Assembly: GCA_009746045.1 (NCBI GenBank) | Contig: RPFO01000065.1 | Coordinates: 8,910,042 to 8,931,541 of the forward strand | Length of the DNA: 21,500 nt | Reading direction: 5' to 3' | Source of the DNA: Mesostigma viride | Lineage: Eukaryota; Streptophyta; Mesostigmatophyceae; Mesostigmatales; Mesostigmataceae | Shown: one piece after another, positions 1-8,312 of the stretch | How positions within the stretch are numbered: position 1 is the stretch's first letter | Layout of the letters: the number at the start of each line of letters is the position of its first letter | Notes under the pieces: generated by a model | Databases searched by the model: none | Told to the model about the DNA's origin: nothing | What the model saw: the letters and a program-made list of their open reading frames with translations, nothing else | Translations under genes and position numbers: made by a program

Positions 1-1010
1 TACGCCATAAAACCCAGTTCCCTTGCCCAAAGGGTCGTCGCCTACTCCGAAGATGCGGTGTTAATCCCTAGACTACAATTACAAGCAACCAACACGCATC
101 GTCGGCATTGCCATCAAACTCTGTTCCGCTGCGTACGTTACTGAACTCGCAAAAACGCGTGAATTGCCTGCAAGGGGCAAGCCTGCCCCATCAGCAGGGA
201 AGAAGTCCGTCCATTTTCAATCGGAATCGCCGTGGCTAATGCCAGGCCATTAGGTCAGCCTCATTAAGATCAGGGGCAACCCCCGGATCGGCCATGGAGA
301 ATTGAAAATTTTGAAGATAACCCGCCGATTGAAAGGATGGCAATTCGCAACAGTGATATCTAAGCGAACCCAAAGTAGAGAGCCGCAAAAGTAGCTGTGT
401 TGTCTTTTTATGGCTACCTCGGCAATTACAGACCAGGTCGAGCGTGTCAAACGTTAGTTGCCGTGAAGTGTGAACCTGTGAGTCACTTTTCAGCGGGAAA
501 CTGTCACGTGCGGGCCGCGGAATTCCTCATACCTGTCTCATTTCCGAGACCCGAGTCTTGACACATGTACGGTGTATACGTGTATACCCATGGTCAATGG
601 TGTACCCAAAAATTTGCCTACAGTGTACAACCCTGCTACAGTACAACAGGGCTAACAAACCCCAAAGCTGGGGTAAGATACCTAAGTGTTTTACTTCTGG
701 CATTCGCCGCCGGTCCTCGGCCATTGGCAGGAGGGGTGGCATCCAGCCAAGGGTCCGCGGTCACAAAAACCACCACCGCCGGACAAAAAAGGCCGGGCCC
801 GCGGTCCAACCATGACGCGTGGACCGCAACCGGCACTCAACGCTGCTGGTACCACGGTAGCGTCCAGGACCATGGTACCCGCCGGCCGCCGCCGGCAAGC
901 CCGAGAGCCGGTACCATGGTTACCCCCTCGGACTCCTATTTGCGGTAACTATCCCTACTACCTACTAAACTGAAAATTCTACTACTATTCTTCTCTCTCC
1001 GTACTCCATT
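1..1010. other. Region without a recognisable gene
   Basis: I see no convincing exon or RNA gene here; the open frames are short, overlap on both strands and show no recognisable motif. Positions 690-930 are GC-rich and dense in short palindromes built on ACCATGG/GGTACC (for example near 849-880 and 910-920). These look like decayed repeats or promoter-like DNA rather than coding sequence. A small dyad CCCTG...CAGGG lies near 630-650. Confidence 0.5.
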
Positions 1011-1015
1011 ATTCT

Positions 1016-1290
1016 GCCACGTGGCAACAGCCCTCAAAACAAACCCACATGATGCACACACCTGACGCACACATGATGCACATGATTACGTGGCATGCGC
1101 CTAATGGTTCAAGTGACTTCGCACGTGGCGGCCAGGAAAAGCCACGTGGCAGGCACAGGTACAGTACCTACAACATTATCCACGTGGCATACTTCTACTG
1201 GTCCACAGGCTACCACGGTCCTGAGCCAACCCGGCGTGACGTACAGCCCTAGTCTAACATATTACACTTGGCATATTTCTACTGGCATGT
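1016..1290. promoter_or_regulatory. Cluster of G-box (CACGTGG) palindromes
   Basis: Five ACGTGGC cores lie within about 180 bp (1016-1025, 1089, 1121, 1141-1150, 1181). Two of them are perfect 10-bp palindromes GCCACGTGGC. A longer unit, CAC[GT]TGGCATA[CT]TTCTACTGG, occurs at 1181 and again at 1266, each followed by ACCACGGT[CT]CTGA, so part of the cluster is a diverged tandem duplication with a period of about 85 bp. CACGTG is the known core bound by plant and algal bZIP and bHLH factors. The nearest gene starts about 1.3 kb downstream, so a regulatory role is only inferred; a decayed repeat is the alternative. Confidence 0.4.
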
Positions 1291-1483
1291 AGTAAACCAC
1301 GGTTCTGATCACCCAGGGCCCACGAACCGCCACCGGCAAGTTTTTGACCCTCAAACCCCGCAGTTAACCATGGGCCCCGCGAAAATCCACCACCGTCAGC
1401 CCTTGGGACAACCCTCTCTGGTACCGCGGTTCCAGGAAATTTTGCCCGGGCATGCCACCCTCCTGCCATCGGCACTCTCGAAC

Positions 1484-1583
1484 TCACGACTCTCGAGTCT
1501 CGAGTCGGCAGTCGGGAACTCGGGGGGCCTCGCGTTCGAACGTTTGAACGTAAACGTTTGAACTTTGGTCTTTGAAGTTTGAA
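1484..1583. repeat. Short tandem motifs CTCGAGTC and CGTTTGAAC
   Basis: Positions 1484-1522 repeat ACTC/CTCGAGTC-type words. Positions 1536-1583 hold three copies of a CGTTTGAAC or AGTTTGAAC word. This is simple-sequence DNA with no coding signal. Confidence 0.5.
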
Positions 1584-1608
1584 CCCAGCTCGTCTTCTCC
1601 TGGTCCAC

Positions 1609-1639
<31 letters not shown>

Positions 1640-1664
1640 CAGTTGTTGTTGTTGTTGTTGTTGC
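1609..1664 (+). repeat. GTT trinucleotide microsatellite
   Basis: About eighteen GTT/TTG units run with one CAG interruption near 1640. The opposite strand would encode Asn or Gln tracts, but no flanking coding sequence supports translation. Confidence 0.9.
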
Positions 1665-2548
1665 CCACGCCGCACATGGGCAGCAGAGATTTGGAAACGG
1701 CCGAGGTCTACTGGTCTACTGTACGCTGGGGACAAAGTGCTGCTGACTGCGGCGCGGGCTCCAACAACTGTACAAGATGCTGTCAGTTCGTCTGGCTGAT
1801 CTGAGGTCAGGACTCAGGAGTCAGGAGTCAGGACAGGGGTCGTCTCGCAGAACTGAGCACGTGAGGTTGAACAGTTATGATACTGTCCGATTTTACTACA
1901 GGATCATTACGATTTTTTTCCGGCCCTGGGGGATAACGCGAAAAAATCAAGCGGGCCAATCCTGTTCTGCCACTGGACCGAAGGGGTACCCAGGGATTTC
2001 CAACTTGCAATCCCGATGTACAGAAACTGTCAGTCAGTTAGTAAGTTTGTTGACTTCATTACCACGCTGGTGATCCGACAGATCTCTGTCGTCGCTCCTC
2101 GCAACTTGTGCACGTGGATTCTATGCGCCAACCTGGTGTGCCTCGTGAGTCGTAACCTGCCCGCTGCTCCATTCACGGCCAAGAAATCAGGTGCTAACAA
2201 ACTTGCTGACAATTGCAAGATGATACCAGCAGGACACCAACTAACGTCTATGGCGAGCGTGGGAGCTGTCTTGTCATGAATGAAGAGCATGCATATGGAT
2301 GGGACAGGCTTCATATGTCAGCTGTCCCGAGGGGACGACGTGGATGGCTAACGGACGCAAAGCTGATTAGCTGAATTGCCTCGTTAAATCTGTGATGGAT
2401 GTCAGGCAACGGTAGCTTCCTTTTGCCGCGGAGTCCGATTATAATGGAATGTGAAAGGCACATGCCGTAACCTTGTCGAGGTGACGACGGCAGCCAAGAG
2501 GCATACAGTACCACGCAGAGGGCTGTCCCCCAGGACGCGGTTGCCGAG
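1665..2548. other. Upstream flank of the first gene; no exon supported
   Basis: A GTCAGGA/CTCAGGA short tandem repeat lies at about 1803-1837. Nothing else is recognisable. The frame of exon 1 of the downstream gene is open back to a TAA at 2468-2470 but contains no ATG before 2549, so the 5' UTR or an upstream non-coding exon probably lies in the last few hundred bases of this stretch. Confidence 0.4.
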
Positions 2549-5406
2549 ATGAGTCCGGAGGCGATGTCGCTTCCCGCGGAGCCTGCCGGCTGCGGTGCTC
2601 ATAGCCAAGCCTCCGGGGAGCTACTGCCCGTCACGCCTCGCCAAGCATACGTTGATTCTCTCTTTGCATTTCCCCCATCGGCTAAATCGCCAATGGCCAT
2701 CACTTCGCCTGCAAGGTGAGTCGTGGATGGTCGACCAGGGAACGGTTTTTTCTGTCGTCCATGTGTTATTGCGCGCCGGACACCGCTGTGAAGTGCCGAC
2801 TGGATTCACCTTTCCCTCAGTGCTTCCTTAGGACCGGGCACCATAGTGAGCTGCCCTGCGGTATCTCTCCTTTCATCGCGCTCGCGCACGCTTTCGCATA
2901 GCCGCTTCTCGACCTGCCATGTCGCCTAGTCACGACTCCTCACCGCGTGCCTCCACGCTGGTTTTCGCTCGCGCACATTTCCTCGCGTCATATTGCAGCC
3001 GAAACATCCCTCTTCCGTCTCACCCTTCCATGTCTTGCGACCTCTGCCCCCGGCAACCCCTCGCAGGCACCCGGCCGCCAACCTCACGGCCAGCGAGTGC
3101 CTCAAGATCCTCAGCCAGGTGCAGGCGGAGCACCTGGCGGCCGACGACAGCTCCTCCCCCTGCCACTCCCCCGGGTCCGACTCCGACTACTCCACCTCCC
3201 ACCTCGCGACGCACATGCTCCCCTTTGACCCCTCCCCCCGCGCGTGCCGGCCCCGCTTCGGTGGCTGCGAGCTCTCCCCCGCGTCCCTGCCCACCCCTGA
3301 GACGGCCGAGGGGTCCAAGGAGGGGGAGCCCATGGATGCGGAAGACGTGCCAGATGTCGCTTGGAACTACGATTCTTGCTCCTCGGGCGACTCTAGGCTG
3401 TCCGAGATGATGGACGCCCATTACGGCGTCCCGGGCGAAACCCCGAGGCCTGTCACGGTGGGTGATGGCTCGGCCACGGGAGGAGAGAGCACCCCAAATC
3501 GATCCGGGGGGTCATATCACCTGGACGAGCTGGCGTTCGGGAGCAACCCCGACGAACCGGATGGCACAACGTCGCCCTCGTTCATCGCGGCGCGTGCCGT
3601 GTGGCAGAACTGCAACTGGTTCTCGCTGGCGTCGTCCTCGGAGCAACGAAATCCCGCCGAGACCGTGCCGGGTAGTAGCAGAAACGATGACGGTGCAACC
3701 GCCGCCGTCATCCGTGGCGCCGCCGCTTCGCTGGCTGGGTGGATGGGATCCGCCCTGCCGACCCATGGTGATACCACGAGTGAGATGAGCAGTAACAAAA
3801 ATGATGTCCCCCTCTTCCCCTTGCCGGTGCGCACGACCACCGCCGCTGCTGCGGTGTCGCGGGCTGAGGCGAGGGAACCCCAGCCGAGCGTGACGGAGGC
3901 CAGTGAGGACGCCTGCTGGGACCGGGTGCTGGCCAAACAGTGGCCGTCACCGGAGAGCAGTGGGAATGCGATGCACGTCCCTCCAGTGGGGGGAGGAGGT
4001 GAAAGAGGAGCAGGAGGAGCCTGGGACAATGGCGGCGTGAATAGTGTGGCCGGCAAGAAGGGCGGCCGCCTCCGGTCGTGGCTGCAGCGGCGGCGGCGGC
4101 GACGGCGGCGGCACTCGACGAGCAGCATCGTTGACGGCACGCGATCGGATTTTGGGCGCATGGGCATGGGCATGCAGGCCACGGACGCCAGCGATAGTGA
4201 CTCGCAGTACAACGCGCGGCATTACAGCACGCAGCGGCATGATTCGCAGCAGTACCGCAGTCAGCAGTATGGGAGCTTGCAGTATGCGACGGCCCAGTCT
4301 GGTTTCTCCTCGCACGCGCCGTACCCAGGTATGGGGGCCTCCGCCATCACCGCCATCACCGATAACACCGGCGGCGGGAGGAGCAAGAGCAGTGGCACAA
4401 AGTACGCCACCGTGGGTGGCGGCGCGGTGGGGGGAAACGCGGCCGTGGTGCGTCCTCGCAGCGCCTCGAATGCCCGGGTGGTTGGCCCTGGGCTTGACGA
4501 GTACCACACGATGCCGGTTGCAGCGGCAGCAGCGGTGCTTGCGGCGGCGGCGGAGGAGGACGTGCGTGCGTGGTCGCTGGCGGACCGGGTGGAACCCCTC
4601 ATGTATTACCAACAGGTGCAGAGGGGGCGCGTCTCAGACGATGCCGGGGGCAAGGGTGGTATAGGCCTGTGGTGGCGGGGGGTGAGTCGCGAGGGTGTAG
4701 ACAAGGGGGGTGTCAAGGAGGGGGTTGGACCCGCGGGGGTTGGGGGGCCTTGCGAGTGAACACGCGGGTCAAGGACCGGCTTGCAGGGCGTCGCATCACG
4801 CGTTCGCCAGAGATAAGCCACAAGCGCAGCAAGAGTGTCCGCACGAGCGAGAGCAGGTCAAGCGATGACGAGGGGATGCTGGCGGATCTGTTCCCGGACC
4901 CGGGATGGGAATCAGAGGACGATGATTCGGATGCGGGACCGGGTGGGGGCGCGCGGGGGTACCAGACGTGGGGGGGGAGGGGGGGCCAACCCGCCGCCGG
5001 TGGCAATGTGGCGGGGGCGAGAAGCAGGGAGGCCGGGGGGCGGACGGTCATGGGCATGGAGGGGAGGCGGTGGGGAGGGGAAGGGCGAGGAGGGGGAGTG
5101 GCCAAGGAGGTGAGGACACTTCGGTTAAGCGCGTCGTCGCTCACGCCACCTGACGGCCTGGAGGGCTCTCCCCAGACCTGCTACGATCTGGTGCTTGGGA
5201 GCAGCGACGATGAGCTTCTCAGGAGGAGCGCGGTGGGACCGACGAGGCAGACGTGGATGGCACGGGGGGGGATCAAATCAGGGGATGGCCGTTATGCTAG
5301 CGACGGCGGCGGGGTCACGCCCGTCCATGTGCAGTGTCTGCGGACGGGGTTGTTCACGGGGGTCATGCGGGCGTTGCGGCGTCGGGGGCCGAGGATGCGG
5401 GCGTGA
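2549..5406 (+). CDS. Spliced gene for a low-complexity protein of unknown function (about 792 aa)
   Basis: I do not recognise the family. The model is exon 1 2549-2715, exon 2 3067-4658 and exon 3 4787-5406. Exon 1 (start MSPEAMSLPAEP) is the first ATG after an in-frame TAA at 2468. It ends GCAAG|GTGAGT and joins in phase 2 to CTCGCAG|GCACCC with the frame kept (AITSPA|R|HPAANLTASE). Exon 2 has strong third-position GC bias and encodes Ser/Asp-rich, then Ala/Gly-rich protein, with eight consecutive arginines (about residues 397-404) followed by HSTSS, a basophilic kinase-like site. A Gln/Tyr/Ser-rich segment follows. Exon 3 carries an acidic SDDEG...ESEDDDSD stretch at about residues 607-640 and ends LRRRGPRMRA. 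No transmembrane segment or signal peptide is apparent. Intrinsic disorder and a nuclear or regulatory role are inferences. The second intron is uncertain: a frameshift in the G-rich tract is the alternative. Confidence 0.7.
2716..3066 (+). other. Intron 1 of the first gene
   Basis: Consensus GTGAGT follows GCAAG at the 5' end, and a pyrimidine-rich stretch ending CCCCTCGCAG precedes exon 2. The intron is 351 nt, phase 2. The joined reading frame is continuous and similar in composition on both sides. Confidence 0.75.
4659..4786 (+). other. Probable intron 2 of the first gene (boundaries uncertain)
   Basis: The coding frame changes between about 4658 and 4790. GTATAG at 4659 with TTGCAG ending at 4786 restores the frame (128 nt). 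A stronger donor, GTGAGT at 4682, also restores the frame if paired with CAAG ending at 4773 (92 nt; the protein would be 804 aa). The tract is G-rich and lacks a clear polypyrimidine run, so a real or sequencing indel in a G run could also explain the frame change. Confidence 0.45.
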
Positions 5407-5739
5407 GATGAGGTTGAGACGGGGGGGGGGGGGCACTAAATGTGGGCCCTTGGATGACGTAACTTGGATTCTTGGAGGCTGGTCTTTCGGGGGGTTTACG
5501 ACTAGGGCTTTTGGCGGCAAATTTATTCTTCATACACTGAGGCATTTTTTATTTGGCCCTTGCGTGAGCTGCCTGCTCAGCTGTCCGGGCTGTGTAACTG
5601 TATGACCACTTTTGATGGGAGCATCGCAAGTGGTTGCCCAGTTCCACTTGCGTGGAAGAGTATGCGGTGCCATTCCTTTTGACTTGGCGCCGCCGATGTA
5701 TAATACCTACAGGTGTACATGGCATGTCCCTCGGTTTGT
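5407..5739 (+). other. 3' UTR and downstream flank of the first gene
   Basis: A run of 13 G lies at 5421-5433, 15 nt after the stop codon. The rest is AT-richer than the exons and has no open frame of note. A TGTAA motif is annotated separately. Confidence 0.5.
5593..5597 (+). terminator. TGTAA, candidate polyadenylation signal
   Basis: TGTAA sits 187 nt after the stop codon. It is the signal typical of chlorophyte mRNAs. A pentamer occurs often by chance, so this rests on position and on the GC-rich algal-like gene. Confidence 0.4.
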
Positions 5740-5880
5740 TAGTTTAGGCATTAGATAGATACAATAGAACCGGTAGGATTGAAGTGAGACAACTAATGTT
5801 TGTCCATCCATCCATTCGTTGGGGTTGACACTCCGTAACTCCCCAACGGAAGCACGCATTTAATTATTAATTAATTAGCT
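5740..5880 (+). mobile_element. LINE-B 3' tail fragment
   Basis: Matches the end of the LINE-B copy at 18360-18510: AGATAGAT words, ACCGGTAGGAWTG, CCATCCATCC, GGGGTT, then the hairpin CTCCC-CAAC-GGAAG (5839-5852, one mismatch in the stem) and a TTAATTAATT tail. No coding part is retained. The motif GAAGTGAGACAACTA lies inside at 5781. Confidence 0.7.
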
Positions 5881-5916
5881 AATCTGTGTACTCATCTCTT
5901 TACCGACTACGAGACC

Positions 5917-5938
5917 GAATTCAATTCAATTCAATTCT
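5917..5938. repeat. AATTC pentanucleotide microsatellite
   Basis: Four AATTC units in a row. Confidence 0.8.
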
Positions 5939-6040
5939 GACTCGTACGTGACCGAAGTTAGCTACTTCTAGTCCGCACCGACTCATAAAAAAGGGGGCAC
6001 TATATACTCGACTTCTCCTTGCAAACCAAATCTCATTGAC

Positions 6041-6068
6041 CGGGGTTCGAAACAACCCACGAACCCCG
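6041..6068. other. Perfect 9-bp stem hairpin
   Basis: CGGGGTTCG and CGAACCCCG are separated by 10 nt. The left arm plus AAA resembles a tRNA box B (GGTTCGAAA), but no cloverleaf can be drawn around it. Its role is unknown. Confidence 0.5.
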
Positions 6069-6243
6069 TAGATGCAGTTCCAACGTACGGTGCAAACAAT
6101 GTCACGTACGTGCGCGATCCGCGACGCGGCACCAAATCGCCTCGGTTCCAAGGTTTGTTACGAGCCATTTTGCGACGACGCGTACGTATACCTGGATCAG
6201 AGTATACCTGGGCCCTTTTAATTTCCTTCTAAATGGGTTCATT

Positions 6244-6426
6244 TAGAAGGGCCGCCTCCCCCCAAAAGGAGGAGCCGTTTTGATGAGTAGCGTAGATAGG
6301 CTTTTCTAGACTAGATGTAGCTTAGAGTTAGGTTAGTTCGATTACGCGGCTTCCTCCACACCACCCATCCAACCTGGAATATGTGCTACATGATCTCCCA
6401 ACGGAGACATGTTATAATTTTTTTTT
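6244..6426 (+). mobile_element. LINE-A, 5'-truncated copy with 13-bp TSD
   Basis: Starts in the last codons of ORF2 (PPPPKRRSRFDE then TAG at 6288-6290) and continues through the LINE-A 3' UTR (CTAGACTAGAT, TTAGTTCGA, GGAATATGTGCTACA) to the hairpin CTCC-CAAC-GGAG (6395-6406) and a T/A-rich tail. AAATGGGTTCATT flanks it at 6231-6243 and 6427-6439, a clear target-site duplication. The left junction also forms an 11-bp hairpin (6225-6250). Confidence 0.85.
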
Positions 6427-6510
6427 AAATGGGTTCATTCATCTCCATCGAGAATGCAAGTTTACCCACGCGCCCTAATTTAATTTCCATGTAACGTGCG
6501 CAATAGATAT

Positions 6511-6553
6511 ATCAAGGAGACAACCAGCGCGCACATGGCCAGAAATCGGGACT
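6511..6553 (+). repeat. Repeat Z, short copy
   Basis: Begins ATCAAGGAGACAACCAGCGC, followed by GGCCAGAAATCGGGA. It matches the left part of the longer Z copies at 19671 and 17515 (reverse). Confidence 0.6.
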
Positions 6554-6587
6554 AACTAATTAAGTAATATAACTAGTTAACTAATAT

Positions 6588-7123
6588 ACAACCAGCCATA
6601 GCCTTATAACTATAAGCTATAGCTATTCTGATTTGATTTGGCGCATCGCAAAGGTGAAAACCATTTGCGTTCAGTGCCGGTCCGCGGAAAACGCGGAAAA
6701 CGCGATCTGCAAATGAATCCGACCGGAATCGAACTGGGGACCTCTCGCACCAACTTTCGCTGACTATAGGACGGACGTCTCCGGATCCTAGGGCATCGCC
6801 AACTTACACCTACAGTCATCCGCTATAGCTTATTCCTTGTACAGCCATGCTACGTCCTGGCTATGACCAGATTCCTTGCCCACGCTCCCTGTTATGCCAT
6901 GCTCACATGGGTCTTATTGCACCCACAGATTGCCGGATCGTTAGCGTGTCCGTTTAGCTAGCGCGCCCGAATGCAGCTGTGGCATGCCTTTGGCATGAAG
7001 GAGACTGGGGGTCTCTGCCCTTTCTCCTGTTGTGCACACACAGGGATTAAAAGCACTTCGGTGCTCCGTGACTCCCCAACGGGAGCACGAGTTTAAATAT
7101 TTAATTAATTAATTAACAAATTA
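6588..7123 (+). mobile_element. Element C 3' UTR copy, split by a SINE
   Basis: Runs from CAACCAGCCATAGCC through CTACGTCCTGGCTATGA, GGGTCTTATTGCACCC and GGGATTAAAAGCACTTCGG to the hairpin CTCCC-CAAC-GGGAG (7072-7085) and a TTAATTAA tail. The same sequence lies in reverse at 8313-8670 and again at 12289-13310. It is a 5'-truncated retrocopy without ORF. A possible TSD, TTAACT[AG]AT, lies before about 6585 and after the tail near 7126, but the AT-rich context makes it uncertain. Confidence 0.7.
6625..6821 (-). mobile_element. tRNA-Pro-derived SINE, copy 1
   Basis: Inserted in the element C copy; GCTATAGCT flanks it at 6616-6624 and 6822-6830, and paralogous C copies lack the insert. On the minus strand 6750-6724 reads GGTGCGAGAGGTCCC then AGTTCGATTCC. 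That matches the anticodon-stem 3' side, variable loop and T-arm (box B) of eukaryotic tRNA-Pro. The tRNA 5' half is not recognisable and the T-stem is imperfect, so this is not a functional tRNA. It shares its whole length with 19211-19415. Confidence 0.8.
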
Positions 7124-7439
7124 ACTGATTCATTAATTAATAGACACGTGGTCAACTGCTGAAAATGTGTAGCCTTAATTGTGCATTGAAAACTTGGCTG
7201 GCTTATGAAGTGAGACAACTATGCCTGGACGCATGGCGATCAAACGCCGTGGAAGGACTAGCTAGGGTAGTTGTCTGAGAGGTTAAAGACGCCAAGGCCG
7301 CAGGAGCCGCGTGGCTATTCTGATCGCGTGGCTATCTCTAGGTAGACCTGCATGGAGGGAGACACTATAGGGTAACAAGAAAGGTTGATAGGTAAAACAC
7401 ACATGTGTAGAGCGACTCAGTAGATGACCTAACCGGTGG
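7124..7439. repeat. Repeat DNA similar to the right part of Z; includes a minisatellite seed
   Basis: TTGTGCATTGAA, TGGCTGGCTTA and GTAGAGCGA...TAGATGAC, CCGGAAACAGC match in order the Z copy at about 19809-19890, which looks like a shorter derivative. Positions 7207-7236 match, inverted, 30 bases of the 56-bp minisatellite unit at 14766-15470. The right end runs into LINE-A ORF2 with no clear boundary. Confidence 0.5.
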
Positions 7440-8312
7440 GCCGGCCGGAAACAGCTTGCTTGATCCAGGTGAGTCTCAGATGGGTTTCCGGTTGATGGAG
7501 GAGGCCGGTGCGTCGCCTTTGCCCTGATGAGTTTGCCGCGCTGGTCTTCATTTTTGTTGACTATATCAAGGCCTTTGACACGGTCCTCTGGGAGGCTCTT
7601 TGGGCAATCCTAGCTCTGGATCGGGTGCCACCAGCGTTTATTGCTGCCATTCGTCAACTGTATGAGGGCTCACAGGCAGTAGTGCGGGCTGCCGGGAAGG
7701 CGCCACCCCACCATGCCCCCTTCACCACGGGGTGTGGCAAGGTAATTGCGTCCTGTCCCCATACCTGTTCATTATTGTCGTGGATCATGCACGTCATGCG
7801 CCGGGCACGTGTGCGCTTTACTGCTCTAAGGGGTTCGAGCCAGGCTTGGACATCCTTAGGCGAGCGCGAGCACGGCGGGGTTAGCCCTGGCTACCGCCTG
7901 GCCGACCTGATTCATGCGGATGATCGACACCACCCTCATCGCGCGCCTCGAGTACATTCAGACCTGGCTGGACTGTCTGGGCCTGGAGGTGAGGGCGGTG
8001 GGGTTGGAGATTAGTGTCAAAACTGCATGAGGCGATGGTGATTGGGGCCTCCAGTACACTGCCCCTGCCGCGCCTGCTCGACGGGACGAAGGTCCCGTTC
8101 CGCGATCGCTTCAAACTGTTGGGGAGTTGGCTCCCTGACACCGCAGACGATGTGGACACCCGCATCGGCCTGGCCTGGGCCAGGCCCCGTTCGCACAACA
8201 CCTACTGGCGCTCGAAGGGCCTGGGCGAGCACCGCAAGCGCATGCTCTTCAAGGTCCTCGTCCTCACGTATGGCGCCGAGGCGTGGACAATCACACCCAC
8301 ACAGGCAGCTAA

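Noticed and set aside
558-973. Overlapping plus-strand open frames at 558-973
   Set aside because: Several frames are open at once because the DNA is GC-rich; no motif, splice site or start context favours any.
2030-2314. Minus-strand open frame upstream of the first gene
   Set aside because: No motif or splice support, and no compositional difference from the surrounding non-coding DNA.
3517-4612. Long minus-strand open frames opposite the first gene
   Set aside because: They mirror the GC-rich codon bias of the plus-strand exons and have Pro/Arg/Ala compositions without motifs.
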